Shown piece after piece: positions 18,747-27,543 of a DNA stretch of 64,000 nt. Numbering within the stretch: the stretch's first letter is position 1; each line of letters starts with the position of its first letter. The translations under genes and the position numbers were made by a program. Origin of the DNA: Streptomyces sp. Tu6071 (GTDB lineage: Bacteria; Actinomycetota; Actinomycetes; Streptomycetales; Streptomycetaceae); assembly GCF_000213055.1 (NCBI RefSeq), contig NZ_CM001165.1, forward strand, positions 1,922,001 to 1,986,000. The letters run 5' to 3'. The notes beneath the pieces are model-generated. The model had not been told where the DNA came from. It did no database searches and saw only the letters and a list, made by a program, of their open reading frames with translations.

Positions 18747-19589
18747 TCAGAACAGAACGCTCGTGAAGGTGCCCGTCTCCTGGAAGCCGACGCGGCGGTA
18801 CGTCGCGCGCGCCGCGGTGTTGAAGTCGTTCACGTACAGGCTCGCCACCGGGGCTATGTCGCGCAGCGCGTACGCGAGGACCGCCGCCATGCCCGGGGCC
18901 GCGAGCCCCTGGCCGCGGAATTCCGGGGCGACCCAGACACCTTGGATCTGGCACGCCTCGGGGGTTGCCGCGCCGATCTCGGCCTTGAAGACGACCTTGC
19001 CGTCGTCGATGCGCGCGAAGGAGCGGCCGGCGTTGACCAGCTCGGCGACGCGCGCCTGGTAGAGGAGCCCGCCGTCACCCGCCAGCGGGGAGATCCCGAC
19101 CTCCTCGGTGAACATCGCGACGCAGGCCGGCATCAGCGTCTCGACCTGGTCGCGGCGTACGCGGCGTACGAGCGGGTCGGGAGGCACCTCGGAGGGCTGG
19201 TCCGTGGTCATGAGGGGCTGGCAGGCGCGGACCTCCCGGGCGGGGCCCCAGTACGGTTCCAGCAGGGACCAGAGCAGGCGCGTGGATTCGGCCGGGCCCA
19301 CGATCGACGAGCAGCGACGGCCCGCGCGACGTGCTCGCTCCGCGAAGGCCCGTACCGCCTCGGGCACCGCGCAGATGGGGACGAGATTCGCGCCCGCGTA
19401 GCACAGCGACGTGAGATGGCCGCGCTGGTACCAGCCCCACATCTCGCCACCGAGCCGCCAGGGGTCGAGACCGGCCACCTGGACGCGGGAGGTGACGAAG
19501 GCGTTCGCCACCGGGTCCTGGTGCAGGACGGCCAACGCGGCGTCCAGGTCTTCGGGACCGAGGACCCTGGTGGTGGTCTGAGTCAACAC
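18747..19589 (-). CDS. GNAT acetyltransferase with DUF4081 domain
   Basis: This 280-residue two-domain protein has an N-terminal DUF4081 region (residues 1-125, RVLGPEDLDAALAVLHQDPVANAFV and the SSIVGPAE segment). A C-terminal GNAT domain contains QIQGVWVAPEFRGQGLAAPG (acetyl-CoA binding) and NDFNTAARATYRRVGFQETGT. Such proteins are common in actinomycetes next to ispG; their acceptor is unknown. The gene stands 443 bases upstream of the ispG stop and reads leftward. The start MLTQTTTRVLG matches the family. Confidence 0.88.
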   Translation of the reverse strand: MLTQTTTRVLGPEDLDAALAVLHQDPVANAFVTSRVQVAGLDPWRLGGEMWGWYQRGHLTSLCYAGANLVPICAVPEAVRAFAERARRAGRRCSSIVGPAESTRLLWSLLEPYWGPAREVRACQPLMTTDQPSEVPPDPLVRRVRRDQVETLMPACVAMFTEEVGISPLAGDGGLLYQARVAELVNAGRSFARIDDGKVVFKAEIGAATPEACQIQGVWVAPEFRGQGLAAPGMAAVLAYALRDIAPVASLYVNDFNTAARATYRRVGFQETGTFTSVLF

Positions 19590-20032
19590 GTTCGAAGCGC
19601 CTCACCGTACGGGCTACTGGTTTTGGCACTGTACCCGCAGCGGGGACGACGCGCTCCGGGGACGGGGAGGAGCGGACCGTGCGGGGCAGGGAGGGCGGGG
19701 CGGCAGAGGCACCTTGCTGCGGCACGCGGCATTGCATATGCCGGTGGCACATACAACGCCGCCTTGGCGAGGGGACGACGCATCGCACGGTGCGCGGCGT
19801 ACGCCCAGCCGGTGCGCGACGTGGCATATGCGACGTCGCGTATGACCAGGCACGATGCGGTCGACGCGACAGCCCTGGCGCGACGTGGTCGCTCGTGGAG
19901 CTCGCGCGGCGTCGCGCCGTCGACCCATCCCAGCGTCGCGGCCTCGCGCCACCGCAGCGTCGCGCCGAACCACGGCCCCGCGCACACGAGCGGCCCGGAG
20001 GCGTCGCGCCCCCGGGCCGTCAGCGGTCTGGT
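19590..20032. repeat. Intergenic region with long repeat copy B
   Basis: No gene is seen. The fullest copy of the long repeat lies at 19821-19859: GTGGCATATG, the palindrome GCGACGTCGC, then GACCAGGCACGATGCG (19844-19859). It is followed by GTCGCGCCGAACC at 19958-19970 and the ispG terminator hairpin at 19990. Reverse-strand open frames such as ICDVA-type peptides recur in other copies only because the DNA is repeated. Confidence 0.7.
19990..20018 (-). terminator. Terminator-like hairpin downstream of ispG
   Basis: CGGCCCGGAGGCG against CGCCCCCGGGCCG has one mismatch and a 3-base loop. It begins 15 bases beyond the ispG stop codon on the leftward transcript. Confidence 0.65.
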
Positions 20033-21187
20033 TCAGCTGATGGAGACCTCGGGCTCGCCGGAGGTGATGCCGTCGGCCTCCATCTGGGCGGCGATCTTCT
20101 GCGCCTCGTCGATGAGGGTCTCCACGATCTTGGACTCGGGCACGGTCTTGACGACCTCGCCCTTGACGAAGATCTGGCCCTTGCCGTTGCCGGAGGCAAC
20201 GCCGAGGTCGGCCTCGCGGGCCTCGCCCGGACCGTTGACGACGCAGCCCATGACCGCGACGCGCAGCGGGACCTCCATGCCGTCGAGGCCGGCGGTGACC
20301 TCGTTGGCGAGCTTGTAGACGTCGACCTGGGCGCGACCGCAGGAGGGGCAGGAGACGATCTCCAGGCGGCGCGGCTTGAGGTTGAGGGACTCCAGGATCT
20401 GGAGGCCGACCTTGACCTCCTCGGCGGGGGGCGCCGAGAGGGAGACGCGGATCGTGTCGCCGATGCCCTCGGCGAGCAGGGCGCCGAAGGCGACGGCGGA
20501 CTTGATGGTGCCCTGGAAGGCCGGCCCGGCCTCGGTGACACCCAGGTGGAGGGGGTAGTCGCACGCCTGCGCGAGCTGGCGGTAGGCGTTGACCATGACG
20601 ACGGGGTCGTTGTGCTTGACCGAGATCTTGATGTCGCGGAAGCCGTGCTCCTCGAAGAGCGACGCCTCCCACAGGGCGGACTCGACGAGCGCCTCGGGCG
20701 TGGCCTTGCCGTACTTCTGCAGCAGGCGCCTGTCGAGCGAGCCGGCGTTGACGCCGATGCGGATCGGCACGCCCGCGTCGCCCGCTGCCTTGGCGATCTC
20801 CTTGACCTTGTCGTCGAACTGCTTGATGTTGCCCGGGTTCACCCGGACCGCCGCACAGCCCGCGTCGATGGCGGCGAAGACGTACTTCGGCTGGAAGTGG
20901 ATGTCCGCGATGACGGGGATCTGCGACTTGCGCGCGATGACGGGCAGCGCGTCGGCGTCGTCCTGCGTCGGGCAGGCGACGCGGACGATCTGGCAGCCGG
21001 AGGCCGTCAGCTCGGCGATCTGCTGGAGCGTCGCGCCGATGTCGGAGGTACGTGTGGTGGTCATCGACTGGACGGACACGGGGGCGCCACCACCGACGGG
21101 GACGCTCCCGACCTGGATCTGCCGGCTCTTCCTGCGCTCGGCGAGCTGGGTAGGAACGGACGGCATTCCCAGTGAAATCGCAGTCAT
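20033..21187 (-). CDS. ispG: 4-hydroxy-3-methylbut-2-enyl diphosphate synthase (flavodoxin-type)
   Basis: IspG (GcpE) performs the penultimate step of the non-mevalonate isoprenoid pathway. It uses a 4Fe-4S cluster, and two cluster-binding segments are visible: CPSCGR near residue 280 and [16 protein letters not shown] near residue 315. The N-terminal TIM-barrel segment has [12 protein letters not shown] and [14 protein letters not shown]. The 384-residue length is normal for the bacterial short form. The ATG at 21187 ([10 protein letters not shown]) is chosen over upstream in-frame codons that lack homology. Together with dxr, two genes upstream in the same direction, it gives the locus an isoprenoid theme. 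Confidence 0.96.
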   Translation of the reverse strand: MTAISLGMPSVPTQLAERRKSRQIQVGSVPVGGGAPVSVQSMTTTRTSDIGATLQQIAELTASGCQIVRVACPTQDDADALPVIARKSQIPVIADIHFQPKYVFAAIDAGCAAVRVNPGNIKQFDDKVKEIAKAAGDAGVPIRIGVNAGSLDRRLLQKYGKATPEALVESALWEASLFEEHGFRDIKISVKHNDPVVMVNAYRQLAQACDYPLHLGVTEAGPAFQGTIKSAVAFGALLAEGIGDTIRVSLSAPPAEEVKVGLQILESLNLKPRRLEIVSCPSCGRAQVDVYKLANEVTAGLDGMEVPLRVAVMGCVVNGPGEAREADLGVASGNGKGQIFVKGEVVKTVPESKIVETLIDEAQKIAAQMEADGITSGEPEVSIS

Positions 21188-21744
21188 CTGCAGTGCAACC
21201 CCAACGTGTGGATATCGGTCCCGGAATCCTCGGGCTCCGTCACCCGAGATTACGTCACTACCGGATCGGGGGAACACGGACCCGCACCGGGTCACCTGTT
21301 CGTCGGTCGTACGCCACCTGCCCGGCGCCGCACGGACCACGGCGGTACGTCGCGTGCGGCCTCGTCATCGCCACGTACGACGCGATGTCGCGCGGCGGTA
21401 CGTCGCGTCCTGACGTCGTCGCGCGCGGCGGTACGGGGCGCTACGTCGCGCGTCGTACGCCGTTGGCACGGAGTGCGTGAGGCGACGTACGACGCGCGGC
21501 CCGGGGCGCGGCGTGGAGCCGGGGACGCGGCGTGGCGGCCTCGCTACGTGTACGGGCGCGGCGCCCTCGTGCACGTAGCGGAGACGCGTACGCCACGACG
21601 CGACGTCGCATATGCCACGTCGCGTGTGACCAGGCACGATGCGTGCCGCGCCGCACTCGCCGCGTGGACACGACGCGCCGTCGCGCCGAAGCGCCACGCG
21701 CCGTGTCCGCGTGGCGCGCGACGTATGGCGGCCAACATGCGCCG
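21188..21744. repeat. Intergenic region with long repeat copy C
   Basis: No gene is seen in 557 bases. The ispG-proximal 110 bases are of ordinary composition and likely promoter-bearing. Further on, half-sites dominate. Long repeat copy C lies at 21605-21643 (GTCGCATATGCC, ACGTCGCGTGT, GACCAGGCACGATGCG at 21628-21643), then GTCGCGCCGAAGC at 21680 and a perfect 10-bp hairpin at 21691-21717 next to the rseP stop. Confidence 0.7.
21691..21717 (-). terminator. Terminator-like hairpin downstream of the site-2 protease gene
   Basis: GCGCCACGCG and its exact complement are separated by a 7-base loop. It lies 28 bases beyond the stop of the leftward rseP-like gene. Confidence 0.6.
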
Positions 21745-23046
21745 TCAGGTGATCTTGACCGGGTTCACCAGGTCCGCGATGAACACGAGCAGCGTGAAGC
21801 ACACGAAGATGCCCGCGACCACGTACGCCACCGGCATCAGCTTGGCGACGTCGAAGGGGCCCGGGTCGGGGCGGCGGAAGACGCGGGCCGTGTGGCGGCG
21901 TACCGCTTCCCACAGCGCGCCCGCGATGTGACCGCCGTCCAGGGGCAGCAGGGGCAGCATGTTGAACAGGAACAGGGAGAGGTTGAAGCCCGCGACGAGG
22001 AACAGCATCATCGCGATCTGGTTCTCCGGCGGGATGTCGAGGGTGAAGACCTCGCCGCCCACCCGCGCCGCGCCGAGGACGCCCATGGGCGAGTCCTGCT
22101 TGCGCTCCCCGCCGTCGAACGCCGCGTTCCACAGGTCGGGGATCTTGGAGGGCAGCGCCAGCATCGACTGGACGCCGTTCTCCATCATGGTGCCCATCTG
22201 GTCGACGGACTGACCGAAGGACTGCTTGACGATGCCCGAGGCCGGAGTGAAACCGAGGAAGCCCGCAGTGACGTACTCGCCGTCGACGACGCCGCCGTCG
22301 CCGTCCGTCTTGGCGACCTGGTTCTCTATGACGTCGGCGTGGAGCGTACGACGGGTGCCGTCGCGCTCGATCGTGATCGTCGCCGTGCCGTGCGAGGCGC
22401 GGATGCGGGACTGGAGGACGCCGTAGTCGTCGACGGACTGCCCGTTGTAAGCGATGATCTTGTCGCCCGGCTTGAGTCCCGCTGCCTTGGCGGGCGCGGG
22501 AGCATCGTCCTTCGCGCAGGTGTCGCGGTTCTCGCTCTGGTTGATGACGCAGTCGGAGACCGTGCTGACCGTGGTGGTCTGCGTGTTCAGGCCGAAGGTC
22601 ATCATGACGCCGAAGAAGATCGCGACGGCGAGCACCAGATTCATGAACGGGCCCGCGAACATGACGATGACGCGCTTCCAGGGCTTGCGCGTGTAGAACA
22701 TGCGCGTCTCGTCGCCCGGTTCGAGTTCCTCGTACGCGGCGGAGCGGGCGTCCTCGATCATGCCGCGCCAGGGCGACGTGGAACGCACCTCGACCCGGCC
22801 GTCCGGTCCTGGCGGGAACATCCCGATCATGCGGATGTAGCCACCGAGCGGCACGGCCTTGACGCCGTACTCGGTGTCGCCCTTCTTGCGCGAGAAGAGC
22901 GTCGGCCCGAAGCCGACCATGTACTGCGGCACGCGGATGCCGAAGAGTTTCGCGGTGGAAAGGTGCCCCAGCTCGTGCCAGGCGATCGAGAACAGCAGCC
23001 CGATCACGAAGACGACTATGCCGAGGATCGTCATCAATACGGTCAC
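21745..23046 (-). CDS. rseP: Membrane-embedded site-2 zinc metalloprotease (RseP/RIP family)
   Basis: This intramembrane protease would cleave transmembrane anchors such as anti-sigma factors. The 433-residue protein has the zinc motif HELGH at residues 24-28 in the first membrane segment, and the third-ligand motif in [15 protein letters not shown] near residue 370. A PDZ-like region lies between ([10 protein letters not shown] and the earlier [17 protein letters not shown]), with further membrane segments at the C-terminus. The stop of dxr and this start overlap by 4 bases, so the two are translationally coupled. Its specific substrate is not evident here. Confidence 0.93.
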   Translation of the reverse strand: MTVLMTILGIVVFVIGLLFSIAWHELGHLSTAKLFGIRVPQYMVGFGPTLFSRKKGDTEYGVKAVPLGGYIRMIGMFPPGPDGRVEVRSTSPWRGMIEDARSAAYEELEPGDETRMFYTRKPWKRVIVMFAGPFMNLVLAVAIFFGVMMTFGLNTQTTTVSTVSDCVINQSENRDTCAKDDAPAPAKAAGLKPGDKIIAYNGQSVDDYGVLQSRIRASHGTATITIERDGTRRTLHADVIENQVAKTDGDGGVVDGEYVTAGFLGFTPASGIVKQSFGQSVDQMGTMMENGVQSMLALPSKIPDLWNAAFDGGERKQDSPMGVLGAARVGGEVFTLDIPPENQIAMMLFLVAGFNLSLFLFNMLPLLPLDGGHIAGALWEAVRRHTARVFRRPDPGPFDVAKLMPVAYVVAGIFVCFTLLVFIADLVNPVKIT

Positions 23047-24293
23047 GCAGTGGCCTCCACTGTCGCCTTCGCAGCAAGTTCGCGGGCCCGGGCCCGTGCC
23101 CAGGTCTCCGCGTCGAGAACGTCCTCAAGCGTCAGGGCGGTTCCCGCCGCGGGCGTGCCGTGCTCGGCCACCACGGCGGTCACCGTGTCCATGATCGCGT
23201 TGAAGGCGAGGGCGCCCTTGAGAAAGGCGTCCACACATTCCTCGTTGGCGGCATTGAACACCGCCGGGGCCGTCCCCGCGAGCCGCCCCACGTGCCGGGC
23301 GAGTCCGACCGAGGGGAACGCGTCGTCGTCGAGCGGGAAGAACTCCCAGGTCGACGCGGCGCTCCAGTCGAATCCGCGCGCCGCGTCGGGCACGCGCTCG
23401 GGCCAGCCCAGGCCGATCGCGATGGGGCCGCGCATGTCGGGCGGCGTCGCCTGCGCGAGCGTCGAACCGTCCACGAACTCGACCATCGAGTGCACGTAGG
23501 ACTGCGGGTGCACGACGACCTCGATGCGGTCGAAGGGGATGTCGTAGAGGAGATGCGCCTCGATGACCTCCAGGCCCTTGTTCACGAGCGTCGCGGAGTT
23601 GACGGTGATGACCGGGCCCATGGACCACGTGGGGTGCGCGAGCGCGTCCTGCGGGGTGACGGTGGCCAGTTCGGCCCTCGTACGGCCTCGGAAGGGGCCG
23701 CCCGACGCCGTCACGACGAGCTTGCGCACCTCGGCACGCGTGCCGGCGGCGAGCGCCTGGAAGAGCGCGGCGTGCTCGGAGTCGACGGGGATGATCTGAC
23801 CCGGCGCCGCCAGCTCCTTGACGAGCGGGCCGCCGACGATGAGCGACTCCTTGTTGGCGAGCGCGAGAGTGCGCCCGGCCTTCAGCGCCGCGAGCGTGGG
23901 GGCGAGGCCGATGGAACCGGTGATGCCGTTGAGCACTGTGTGGCACGGCGACGCCGCGAGGTGCGTCGCGGCGTCGGGGCCCGCGAGGATCTCCGGCAGC
24001 GGCTCCGCGCCGTACTGCGCGGAGAGCGCCTCACGCAGCTGCGGCACGACGTCTTCGCGCGCCACCGCTACGTGGCCCACGCGCAGGCGGTACGCCTGCT
24101 CGGCGAGCAGGCCGACCCTGCCGCCCGCCGCGGAGAGCGCGGTGACCCGGAAGCGGTCCGGGTTGCGCAGGACGAGGTCCACGGCCTGCGTACCGATGGA
24201 GCCCGTGGAGCCGAGCACGACGATGTCGCGGCGTCCCGGCGTGGCGTCGTAGCGGAGGTGGGGGTCGGCGAGTGGAGCAGGACTGTCGGTCAT
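23043..24293 (-). CDS. dxr: 1-deoxy-D-xylulose-5-phosphate reductoisomerase
   Basis: DXR (IspC) makes 2-C-methyl-D-erythritol 4-phosphate with NADPH, the committed step of the non-mevalonate isoprenoid pathway. The NADPH-binding loop [11 protein letters not shown] is at residues 26-36, followed by [10 protein letters not shown] and [13 protein letters not shown]. The metal and substrate region has [10 protein letters not shown] and [23 protein letters not shown]. The C-terminus ([20 protein letters not shown]) is typical. The length of 416 residues is slightly long because of an unconserved N-terminal 20 residues. It is coupled to the site-2 protease gene. Confidence 0.95.
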   Translation of the reverse strand: MTDSPAPLADPHLRYDATPGRRDIVVLGSTGSIGTQAVDLVLRNPDRFRVTALSAAGGRVGLLAEQAYRLRVGHVAVAREDVVPQLREALSAQYGAEPLPEILAGPDAATHLAASPCHTVLNGITGSIGLAPTLAALKAGRTLALANKESLIVGGPLVKELAAPGQIIPVDSEHAALFQALAAGTRAEVRKLVVTASGGPFRGRTRAELATVTPQDALAHPTWSMGPVITVNSATLVNKGLEVIEAHLLYDIPFDRIEVVVHPQSYVHSMVEFVDGSTLAQATPPDMRGPIAIGLGWPERVPDAARGFDWSAASTWEFFPLDDDAFPSVGLARHVGRLAGTAPAVFNAANEECVDAFLKGALAFNAIMDTVTAVVAEHGTPAAGTALTLEDVLDAETWARARARELAAKATVEATA

Positions 24294-24344
24294 CCCCCCA
24301 TTCTCGCCATAAGACCTGTGCGAGAGGACAGCGAGTCCCGGAAG

Positions 24345-25496
24345 TCACCCGGCGGGCGGCGTCCAGATGTAGGGCGTCGTGGTCGTGAGCGCCACGAAGC
24401 CGAGGCGGCGCAGGATGGGCGCGCTGTCGGCGCTCGCGTCGACCTGGAGGTACCGGACGCCGCGTGCGGCGGCGATGCGGGCGCGCGCCGCGACCGTCGC
24501 GCGGTACAGGCCGCGCCCACGCCACGCGGCGAGCGTCGAGCCGCCCCAGAGCCCGGCGAAGTCGGTGCCGGGGACGAATTCGATGCGGGAGGCGTGGAGG
24601 GGGATGGGGGGAGGCGTGGGGGTGGGTGATGCGTCGGGGGTCGCGGGTGCGGGGTTCTGGGTGGTGTGGGGTGTGGGGTTCGGCGTGGCGTGGAGCGCGG
24701 CGTCGCGCGTCGCGTCGTACGGGGCGGGGGCGACGGTCTGCGGGGCGTGGGACGCGGCGTCGGGCGCGGCGGTCTGCGCGGCGTGCGTCGCGACATCGGG
24801 GGCGGCCGTCTGCGCGGCGTCGAGCGCGGCGTCTGGCGCAACGCTGGACGCGGCGTCCGGCGTGTCGGGGCGCGGCGTCAGCGACGTGGCCGCGGCTGCG
24901 GCGTCCGGGTCGGGTTCGACGAGGAGGACGGTCACGTTCTCCGGCGACGTGGTCAGGACGCGGTGGAGTTCGTCGGCGTGGGCGTGGCGCTCGCCCCAGA
25001 TCTCCTCGTTCATGGCGTCGATGCGGCGGAGGTCGGCGAGGGACGTCGCGCTGCGCATCCGCAAGCCTTCCGGCAGGTGCGGTTCGAGCCGGGCGAGGTC
25101 CTCGGTGCGGCCGACGAAGACGGTCTCGGGCTCGTCGGGGACGAAGCCCGCCGCGCGGAGCCGCTCGGGCAGGTCTTTCTGGGCGTCGTGGCCGCGCGTC
25201 TTCCACTCGGCCTCGATACCCAACTCGGCATACCTGTCGCGTTGCCTGGCGATCAGCGCGTCCAGGGCGTCGCCCTCCACGCCGAGATCCCTCGGCCCGG
25301 TGATGTAGCCGGTTTCGACTCCGGTGAAGCGCACGAGGGGCCCGTCGTGCTCGACGCGTGCGCGCGGGTCGGCGAACTCGCTCTCGCCGCGCAGTTGCGC
25401 GTCGTAGGCGGCGAGGAGGATGCGGCGAAGCTCTTCGTCCGACGAGTCGAGCTCGGCGGAGGAAGGGGCTGGGGGCGGTGTCTGTGAGTTGCTCAT
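24345..25496 (-). CDS. GNAT acetyltransferase interrupted by a low-complexity insert
   Basis: The GNAT fold is recognisable in two halves. The first ends with RRIDAMNEEIWGERHAHADEL and strand VTVLLVEPD (near residue 190). The second resumes at EFVPGTDFAGLWGGSTLAAW, RGRGLYRATVAARARIAAARG (acetyl-CoA loop) and ILRRLGFVALTTTTPYIW. Between them (about 193-300) lies an Ala/Asp/Thr/Pro-rich stretch with PDAA, TAAPDVATHAAQ and similar units, absent from normal GNAT proteins. The insert occupies the loop before the strand that precedes the acetyl-CoA loop, so the fold may survive. Start is uncertain: ATG 25496 (MSNSQTPPP) or 25508; neither has a good ribosome-binding site. It lies just upstream of dxr. 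Confidence 0.75.
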   Translation of the reverse strand: MSNSQTPPPAPSSAELDSSDEELRRILLAAYDAQLRGESEFADPRARVEHDGPLVRFTGVETGYITGPRDLGVEGDALDALIARQRDRYAELGIEAEWKTRGHDAQKDLPERLRAAGFVPDEPETVFVGRTEDLARLEPHLPEGLRMRSATSLADLRRIDAMNEEIWGERHAHADELHRVLTTSPENVTVLLVEPDPDAAAAATSLTPRPDTPDAASSVAPDAALDAAQTAAPDVATHAAQTAAPDAASHAPQTVAPAPYDATRDAALHATPNPTPHTTQNPAPATPDASPTPTPPPIPLHASRIEFVPGTDFAGLWGGSTLAAWRGRGLYRATVAARARIAAARGVRYLQVDASADSAPILRRLGFVALTTTTPYIWTPPAG

Positions 25497-25580
25497 GGGG
25501 GTGACCATGACGCGTGGCGGGAGCCTGGTCAAAGGGGTTTAACCCGCACGCGACGACGCCGCGACGTCGGTACGGGGGTA

Positions 25581-25627
25581 CGACGCGACGCGGCGCCCGC
25601 GCTGGTGTCGCGCGGGCGTCGCGTCGT
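25581..25627 (-). terminator. Hairpin downstream of the aldehyde dehydrogenase gene
   Basis: CGACGCGACG..GCGCCCGCGC pairs with CGCGCGGGCGTCGCGTCG, giving a stem of about 16 bp with a small bulge. It is 45-90 bases beyond the stop of the leftward dehydrogenase gene and is composed largely of palindrome half-sites. Confidence 0.45.
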
Positions 25628-25671
25628 CACGTCGTCGTACGGCGATGTGCCGGGCGTGCGGTCCGGACCGT

Positions 25672-27117
25672 TCAGAGCTGGACGCCGGTGAAGACCATGA
25701 TCCGCTCGTAGGTGTAGTCCTCCATCGCCGAGCGGACGCCTTCGCGCCCCACGCCGGAGAGCTTGGCGCCGCCGTACGGCATCTGGTCGGCGCGGTACGA
25801 GGGCGCATCGCCGATGATCACGCCGCCGACCTCCAGCGCGCGGTGGGCGCGGAACGCCGCCTGCACGTCGTGCGTGAAGACTCCGGCCTGGAGGCCGTAC
25901 TTCGAGTCGTTGACCGCGGCGTACGCCTCGTCCTCGCCGTTCACCTTGATCAGGGACAGCACGGGCCCGAAGACCTCCTCGCGCGCGAGGGTCGTGTCGG
26001 CGGGCAGGTCGGCGAGCACGGTGGGGGCGTACGACGCGCCGTCGCGCTCGCCGCCGGTCAGGAGCGTCGCGCCGGCGGTGACCGCCTCGTCGACCCAGGA
26101 CTCGACGCGCCGCGCGGCGTCCTCGCTGACGAGCGGGCCGACCTCGGTCGCCGAGTCGGAGGGATCGCCCGTCACCTGGGCCTCGACGGCCTTGACGACG
26201 CGTTCGGCGAGGCGGTCGTAGACGGCGGCGTCGGCGATGACGCGCTGGACCGAGATGCAGGACTGGCCGCCCTGGTAGTTCGAGAACGTCGCGATGCGGC
26301 TCGCGGCCCAGTCGAGGTCGGCGTCCGAGGCGTAGTCCGCGAGGACGACGGCCGCGCCGTTGCCGCCGAGTTCGAGGGTGCAGTGCTTGCGCGGGACGGA
26401 GTCCATGATCGCGTAGCCGACCTTCTCCGAGCCCGTGAACGAGATCACCGGGAGGCGCTCGTCCTGGACGAGCGCGGGCATGCGGTCGTTCTCGACGGTC
26501 AGGACGGACCAGCTGCCCGCAGGCAGCGCCGTCTCGGCGAGGATCTCGCCGAGGACGAGCGCGGAGAGAGGCGTCGCGGGGGCCGGCTTGAGAATGATGG
26601 GCACCCCGGCCGCGAGGGCGGGGGCGACCTTGTGGGCGCACAGGTTGAGCGGGAAGTTGAACGGCGCGATACCGAGGACGACGCCGCGCGGGAAGCGCCG
26701 CGTGAGCCCGATGCGTCCCTCGCCACCCGCGTCGGTGTCGAGCCGGAGCCCCTCGCCGCCGTTAAAGCGGCGCGCTTCCTCGCTCGCGAAACGGAAGACG
26801 GAGACGGCGCGGCCGACCTCGCCGCGCGCCCACTTGATGGGTTTGCCGTTCTCGGCCGAGATGAGCTGAGCGATCTCCTCGGTGCGCTCGGTGAGCCGCT
26901 TCGCGACGTGGTCGAGCGCGGCGGCGCGTACGTGCGCGGGGCTCGCCGCGAACTCCTCGCGCACCGCGTACGCGGCGGCGACCGCCTCCTCGACCTGCGC
27001 CTCGGTGGGAATGCCGACCTTCCCGACGAGGCGGCCGTCCCACGGCGAGGTGACGTCGAACGTGGTCTCGCCAGTGGCCTGGCGGCCGGCGAGCCAGAAG
27101 GCATGGGTGGAAGTCAT
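25672..27117 (-). CDS. Aldehyde dehydrogenase (possible succinate-semialdehyde dehydrogenase)
   Basis: This NAD(P)-dependent aldehyde dehydrogenase has 481 residues. The nucleotide-binding segment VVLGIAPFNFPLNL, GSEKVGYA, catalytic Glu in LELGGNGA and catalytic Cys287 in GGQSCISVQR are all present; EEVFGPVLS and the C-terminal GVGREG motif complete the fold. Its nearest functional setting is the GABA/polyamine region: the divergent-style neighbour PucR regulator lies just upstream, and gabT is 5 kb away. Conversion of succinate semialdehyde to succinate is an inference from that context. The start at ATG 27117 matches the family N-terminus. Confidence 0.88.
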   Translation of the reverse strand: MTSTHAFWLAGRQATGETTFDVTSPWDGRLVGKVGIPTEAQVEEAVAAAYAVREEFAASPAHVRAAALDHVAKRLTERTEEIAQLISAENGKPIKWARGEVGRAVSVFRFASEEARRFNGGEGLRLDTDAGGEGRIGLTRRFPRGVVLGIAPFNFPLNLCAHKVAPALAAGVPIILKPAPATPLSALVLGEILAETALPAGSWSVLTVENDRMPALVQDERLPVISFTGSEKVGYAIMDSVPRKHCTLELGGNGAAVVLADYASDADLDWAASRIATFSNYQGGQSCISVQRVIADAAVYDRLAERVVKAVEAQVTGDPSDSATEVGPLVSEDAARRVESWVDEAVTAGATLLTGGERDGASYAPTVLADLPADTTLAREEVFGPVLSLIKVNGEDEAYAAVNDSKYGLQAGVFTHDVQAAFRAHRALEVGGVIIGDAPSYRADQMPYGGAKLSGVGREGVRSAMEDYTYERIMVFTGVQL

Positions 27118-27543
27118 CGCGAGTCCCGGCCCTTCAGCAGTGCAGTGGTGGGTGTGCGTACGTCGCGTGGCGCGGCGTCGCGCGAGGCGGTACGCCTCAG
27201 CAGGGCCACCGTAAGGGCCGTGTCGCGCCGCATCGTTTGTCCGTCGCGTAGCGGCCGGGGAGCGGGACGCGCCGTATTGGCGATAGCCGTGGGGGTGGGA
27301 GACGGAGCCGACGAGGCGACATGAGGCCGCGATGTGAGGGCGCACGGCGCGGCGTCGGGGCCCTCGGACGTCATGGCGCTGCGCGTACGTCGCGTACGGG
27401 ACGACGCGACGTGTGGGCGGTTTCACGCGACGCACGGCGCGACGTCGCCCCGGCGCCCGCCGCTCACGTCGCCCCGCGCCACGCCCGTCACGTCGCCTCC
27501 GCACGTACCGCCCGCGTCGCCAGGTGACGTGCCAGCGCATCCG
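27118..27543. repeat. Repeat-rich gap between PucR and aldehyde dehydrogenase genes
   Basis: No gene is seen. The 150 bases nearest the dehydrogenase start (27118-27300) are less repetitive and probably hold its promoter. From 27330 to 27530 the sequence consists of half-sites and one exact palindrome near 27442. Confidence 0.55.

Noticed and set aside
19583..19987. Small reverse-strand frames encoding ICDVA/YATSR-like peptides shared between 19.6-20.0 kb and 21.4-21.7 kb as a gene family
   Set aside because: Similarity is explained by the shared non-coding DNA repeat; frames lack start signals and are Arg/Ala-rich throughout.
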